A DNA stretch of 64,000 nucleotides from Microbacterium indicum DSM 19969 (GTDB lineage Bacteria; Actinomycetota; Actinomycetes; Actinomycetales; Microbacteriaceae), in contig NZ_KE383821.1 of assembly GCF_000422385.1 (NCBI RefSeq), positions 53,585 to 117,584 on the forward strand. The letters are read 5' to 3'. Position numbers and translations under genes: made by a program. The stretch's first letter is position 1; each line of letters opens with the position of its first letter. Below are positions 62,463 to 64,000 of the stretch, piece by piece. Below the pieces are notes generated by a model. The model made no database searches. It saw only the letters and a program-made list of their open reading frames with translations, and was not told the DNA's origin.

Positions 62463-63632
62463 ATGACCCCCGTTCCGCACGCTTCCCCCGCCTCCGCTTC
62501 TGGCGCGCCCTTTGCGGCGACGCCCCAGGCATACGACGCGATCCTGCTCGCCGGCTTCGGCGGCCCCGAGGGACAGGACGACGTGATCCCGTTCCTGCGC
62601 AATGTCACGCGCGGGCGGGGCATCCCCGACGAACGTCTCGAGGAGGTCGCGACCCACTACCGTCACTTCGACGGCGTCAGCCCCATCAACGCCCAGAACC
62701 GCGCGCTGAAGGCCGCGCTGGAGACGGAGCTCGCCGCACGCCGCATCGATCTGCCCGTCTACTGGGGCAACCGCAACTGGGAGCCGTACCTGTCGGACGC
62801 GATCCGCGAGGCGGCAGATTCAGGACGCACGCGTCTGCTCGCACTCGCGACGAGCGCCTACAGCTCGTTCTCGAGCTGCCGCCAGTACCGCGAGGACTTC
62901 GCGCGCGTGCTGGAGGAGACCGACCTGGCCGGAACCGTCACGATCGACAAGATCCGGCAGTTCTTCGATCACCCGGGCTTCGTCGATTCGTTCGTCGACA
63001 GCGTCGTGGAGGCTCTCACGGGGTTCTCCGACGAGGGGGTGAGCGGCGAGACGATGCGGGTGCTGTTCACGACGCACTCGATTCCGATGACGGACGCCGA
63101 GCGCTCCGGGCCGCGGGATCGGGGCTTCGGCCCCGGAGGCGCGTACGAGGCGCAGCATCTCGCGGTCGGTGCGGAGGTGATGCGGCGGGTCGCGGCCCGG
63201 GATCACCGCTTCGCCGACGTCGCGTGGGAACTCGTCTACCAGTCGCGCTCGGGCCCCGCGTCGCAGCCCTGGCTCGAGCCCGACATCTGCGATCGGATCG
63301 CGCAGCTCCCCGGCGAGGGCGTCGGCGCGATCGCGATCTCTCCGATCGGCTTCGTCAGCGATCACATGGAGGTGCTGTGGGATCTCGACACGGAGGCGCT
63401 GGAAGCGGCGGCCGAGGTGGGGATCCGCGCGGTGCGCACGGCGACACCCGGCGCGGATCCGGTCTTCGTCCGCGGGATCGTCGACCTCGTCGAAGAGCGG
63501 ATCGCCGCGGTTGAGCCGGAGCGACGGCCCTCTGCCACGACGCTCGGCCCCTGGTTCGATGTCTGCCGCGCCGGCTGCTGCGAGAACGTCCGCGCGGGAT
63601 TCAAGCCCGCCGCCGCCGGCGTCGCTCCCTGA
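62463..63632 (+). CDS. hemH: Ferrochelatase (coproporphyrin type expected)
   Basis: The 389-residue enzyme inserts ferrous iron into a porphyrin. It has LLAGFGGPEGQDDVIPFLRN, the metal-site His in FTTHSIPM, and the catalytic Glu region near WELVYQSRSGPASQPWLEPD. Cysteines in SSCRQYRED and VCRAGCCENV match the [2Fe-2S] cluster of actinobacterial ferrochelatases. Gram-positive enzymes usually act on coproporphyrin III; that is family knowledge, not visible here. GGAGAAG precedes the ATG at 62463, 14 bases past crtEb, so it is probably the last gene of the crt operon. Confidence 0.93.
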   Translation: MTPVPHASPASASGAPFAATPQAYDAILLAGFGGPEGQDDVIPFLRNVTRGRGIPDERLEEVATHYRHFDGVSPINAQNRALKAALETELAARRIDLPVYWGNRNWEPYLSDAIREAADSGRTRLLALATSAYSSFSSCRQYREDFARVLEETDLAGTVTIDKIRQFFDHPGFVDSFVDSVVEALTGFSDEGVSGETMRVLFTTHSIPMTDAERSGPRDRGFGPGGAYEAQHLAVGAEVMRRVAARDHRFADVAWELVYQSRSGPASQPWLEPDICDRIAQLPGEGVGAIAISPIGFVSDHMEVLWDLDTEALEAAAEVGIRAVRTATPGADPVFVRGIVDLVEERIAAVEPERRPSATTLGPWFDVCRAGCCENVRAGFKPAAAGVAP

Positions 63633-63653
63633 GGCCGCGCGGCCCCGCCTCAG

Positions 63654-63705
63654 CGGGGCGAAGCGGTCCGGTGATCGCCCGCGAGAACCGGACCGCTTCG
63701 CCCCG
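63654..63705. terminator. Bidirectional terminator after hemH
   Basis: An 18-bp perfect stem (CGGGGCGAAGCGGTCCGG and complement) with a 16-base loop between convergent genes. Confidence 0.75.
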
Positions 63706-63752
63706 TAACGGGGTCTCGGCGCTGTCGGTCCTCACGCCGCGCTCGGCCGTGC

Positions 63753-64000
63753 CTACGGGCGTTCCCAGGGCTCGATCGGCCCGTCGACCACAGCGAAGAG
63801 CGGGTGCGCCGTGGGCCTCGTCTGCTGCCACCGATCGGCGTCCGCCGGGCTGCGGCGTGCGAGCTTCTCGCCGAGGTGGATCCACTCGAAATCGAGCTGC
63901 CCCTGCGTGACCGGGATGAGCGGCACCTCCGGGGATCCCGCGAGGATCTTGCTCCCGTCGAAGCGATACCCCCGTGCCGCCGCCTCGTCCCTGATTCCCC
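63753..64000 (-). CDS. Pyrimidine-dimer DNA glycosylase (endonuclease V-type), 3' part
   Basis: The gene runs off the right edge; the last 82 codons are present. They read IRDEAAARGYRFDGSKILAG, then IPVTQGQLDFEWIHLGEKLA, HPLFAVVDGP and IEPWERP before a TAG at 63753. These are the C-terminal marks of the bacterial family related to phage T4 endonuclease V, which excises UV-induced dimers. The catalytic N-terminus is outside the window. Confidence 0.8.
   Translation of the reverse strand, partial: GIRDEAAARGYRFDGSKILAGSPEVPLIPVTQGQLDFEWIHLGEKLARRSPADADRWQQTRPTAHPLFAVVDGPIEPWERP

Overview
The window is high-GC (about 70%) DNA of a Gram-positive actinobacterium, most likely a Microbacteriaceae member close to Microbacterium. 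This is inferred from the SenX3/RegX3-PhoU, CarD, GlnR and IdeR regulators, an actinobacterial-type SerC, a fused IspDF, a C50-type carotenoid operon and an iron-sulfur-type ferrochelatase. Most of it is ordinary core chromosome with short intergenic gaps and many 1-17 bp gene overlaps. About 18 genes have a TANNNT-like -10 hexamer ending only 6-7 bases before the start codon, the signature of leaderless transcripts; this was also used to choose several starts.

Layout. 1-8.1 kb: start of an HNH nuclease gene behind a short terminator-bearing leader, an M23 peptidase with a possible c-di-AMP riboswitch, IdeR, SerC, a DUF3027 protein, a cold-shock protein and an XPB-type helicase with its partner. 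8.1-9.6 kb: a nuclease-like gene inside three dimers of an exactly 57-bp palindrome. 9.6-15.6 kb: an inositol-phosphatase-family gene fused to a phosphodiesterase remnant, a two-component system, an orphan WXG100 gene, groL under two CIRCE elements, and cspA. 15.7-22.9 kb: LytR_C, DUF3263, DUF2332, MsrB, sulfite and APS reductases, Pgi, and a hotdog thioesterase.

22,987-26,353 is a 3.4-kb genomic island in a tRNA-Thr gene, bounded by a 43-bp direct repeat. It carries a membrane protein, an N-terminally truncated integrase and a TIR-domain protein of likely defence function.

26.4-45.8 kb: a DsbA-fold protein without its cysteine pair, a sugar-importer ATPase, RlmB-CysS-IspDF, CarD, a lipoprotein, RegX3-SenX3 divergent from PhoU, Gpm, YgfZ-nitrobindin, GlnR, Ppk1-MutT1 (phosphate and polyphosphate handling), TrpS and an acetyltransferase. 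45.8-47.1 kb: a second wHTH-plus-nuclease gene inside a different family of 84-85 bp palindromes, one further copy of which lies inside an ABC exporter gene at 55.3 kb. 47.2-51.2 kb: FMN riboswitch and ribDE-ribBA-ribH. 51.4-56.2 kb: an MHS transporter, a flavin disulfide-reductase-like protein and an ABC exporter. 56.3-63.6 kb: a CrtR-like MarR regulator divergent from idi-crtE-crtB-crtI-crtYe-crtYf-crtEb-hemH, which would make a C50 carotenoid from IPP. The window ends in a pyrimidine-dimer glycosylase gene.

The most unusual features are the two palindrome families, each enclosing a gene with the same architecture (winged-helix plus PD-(D/E)XK-like nuclease). This recalls REP/RAYT units but with a different enzyme. 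The TIR island is the second main point of interest. Gene functions were read from sequence motifs alone; no database search was made.
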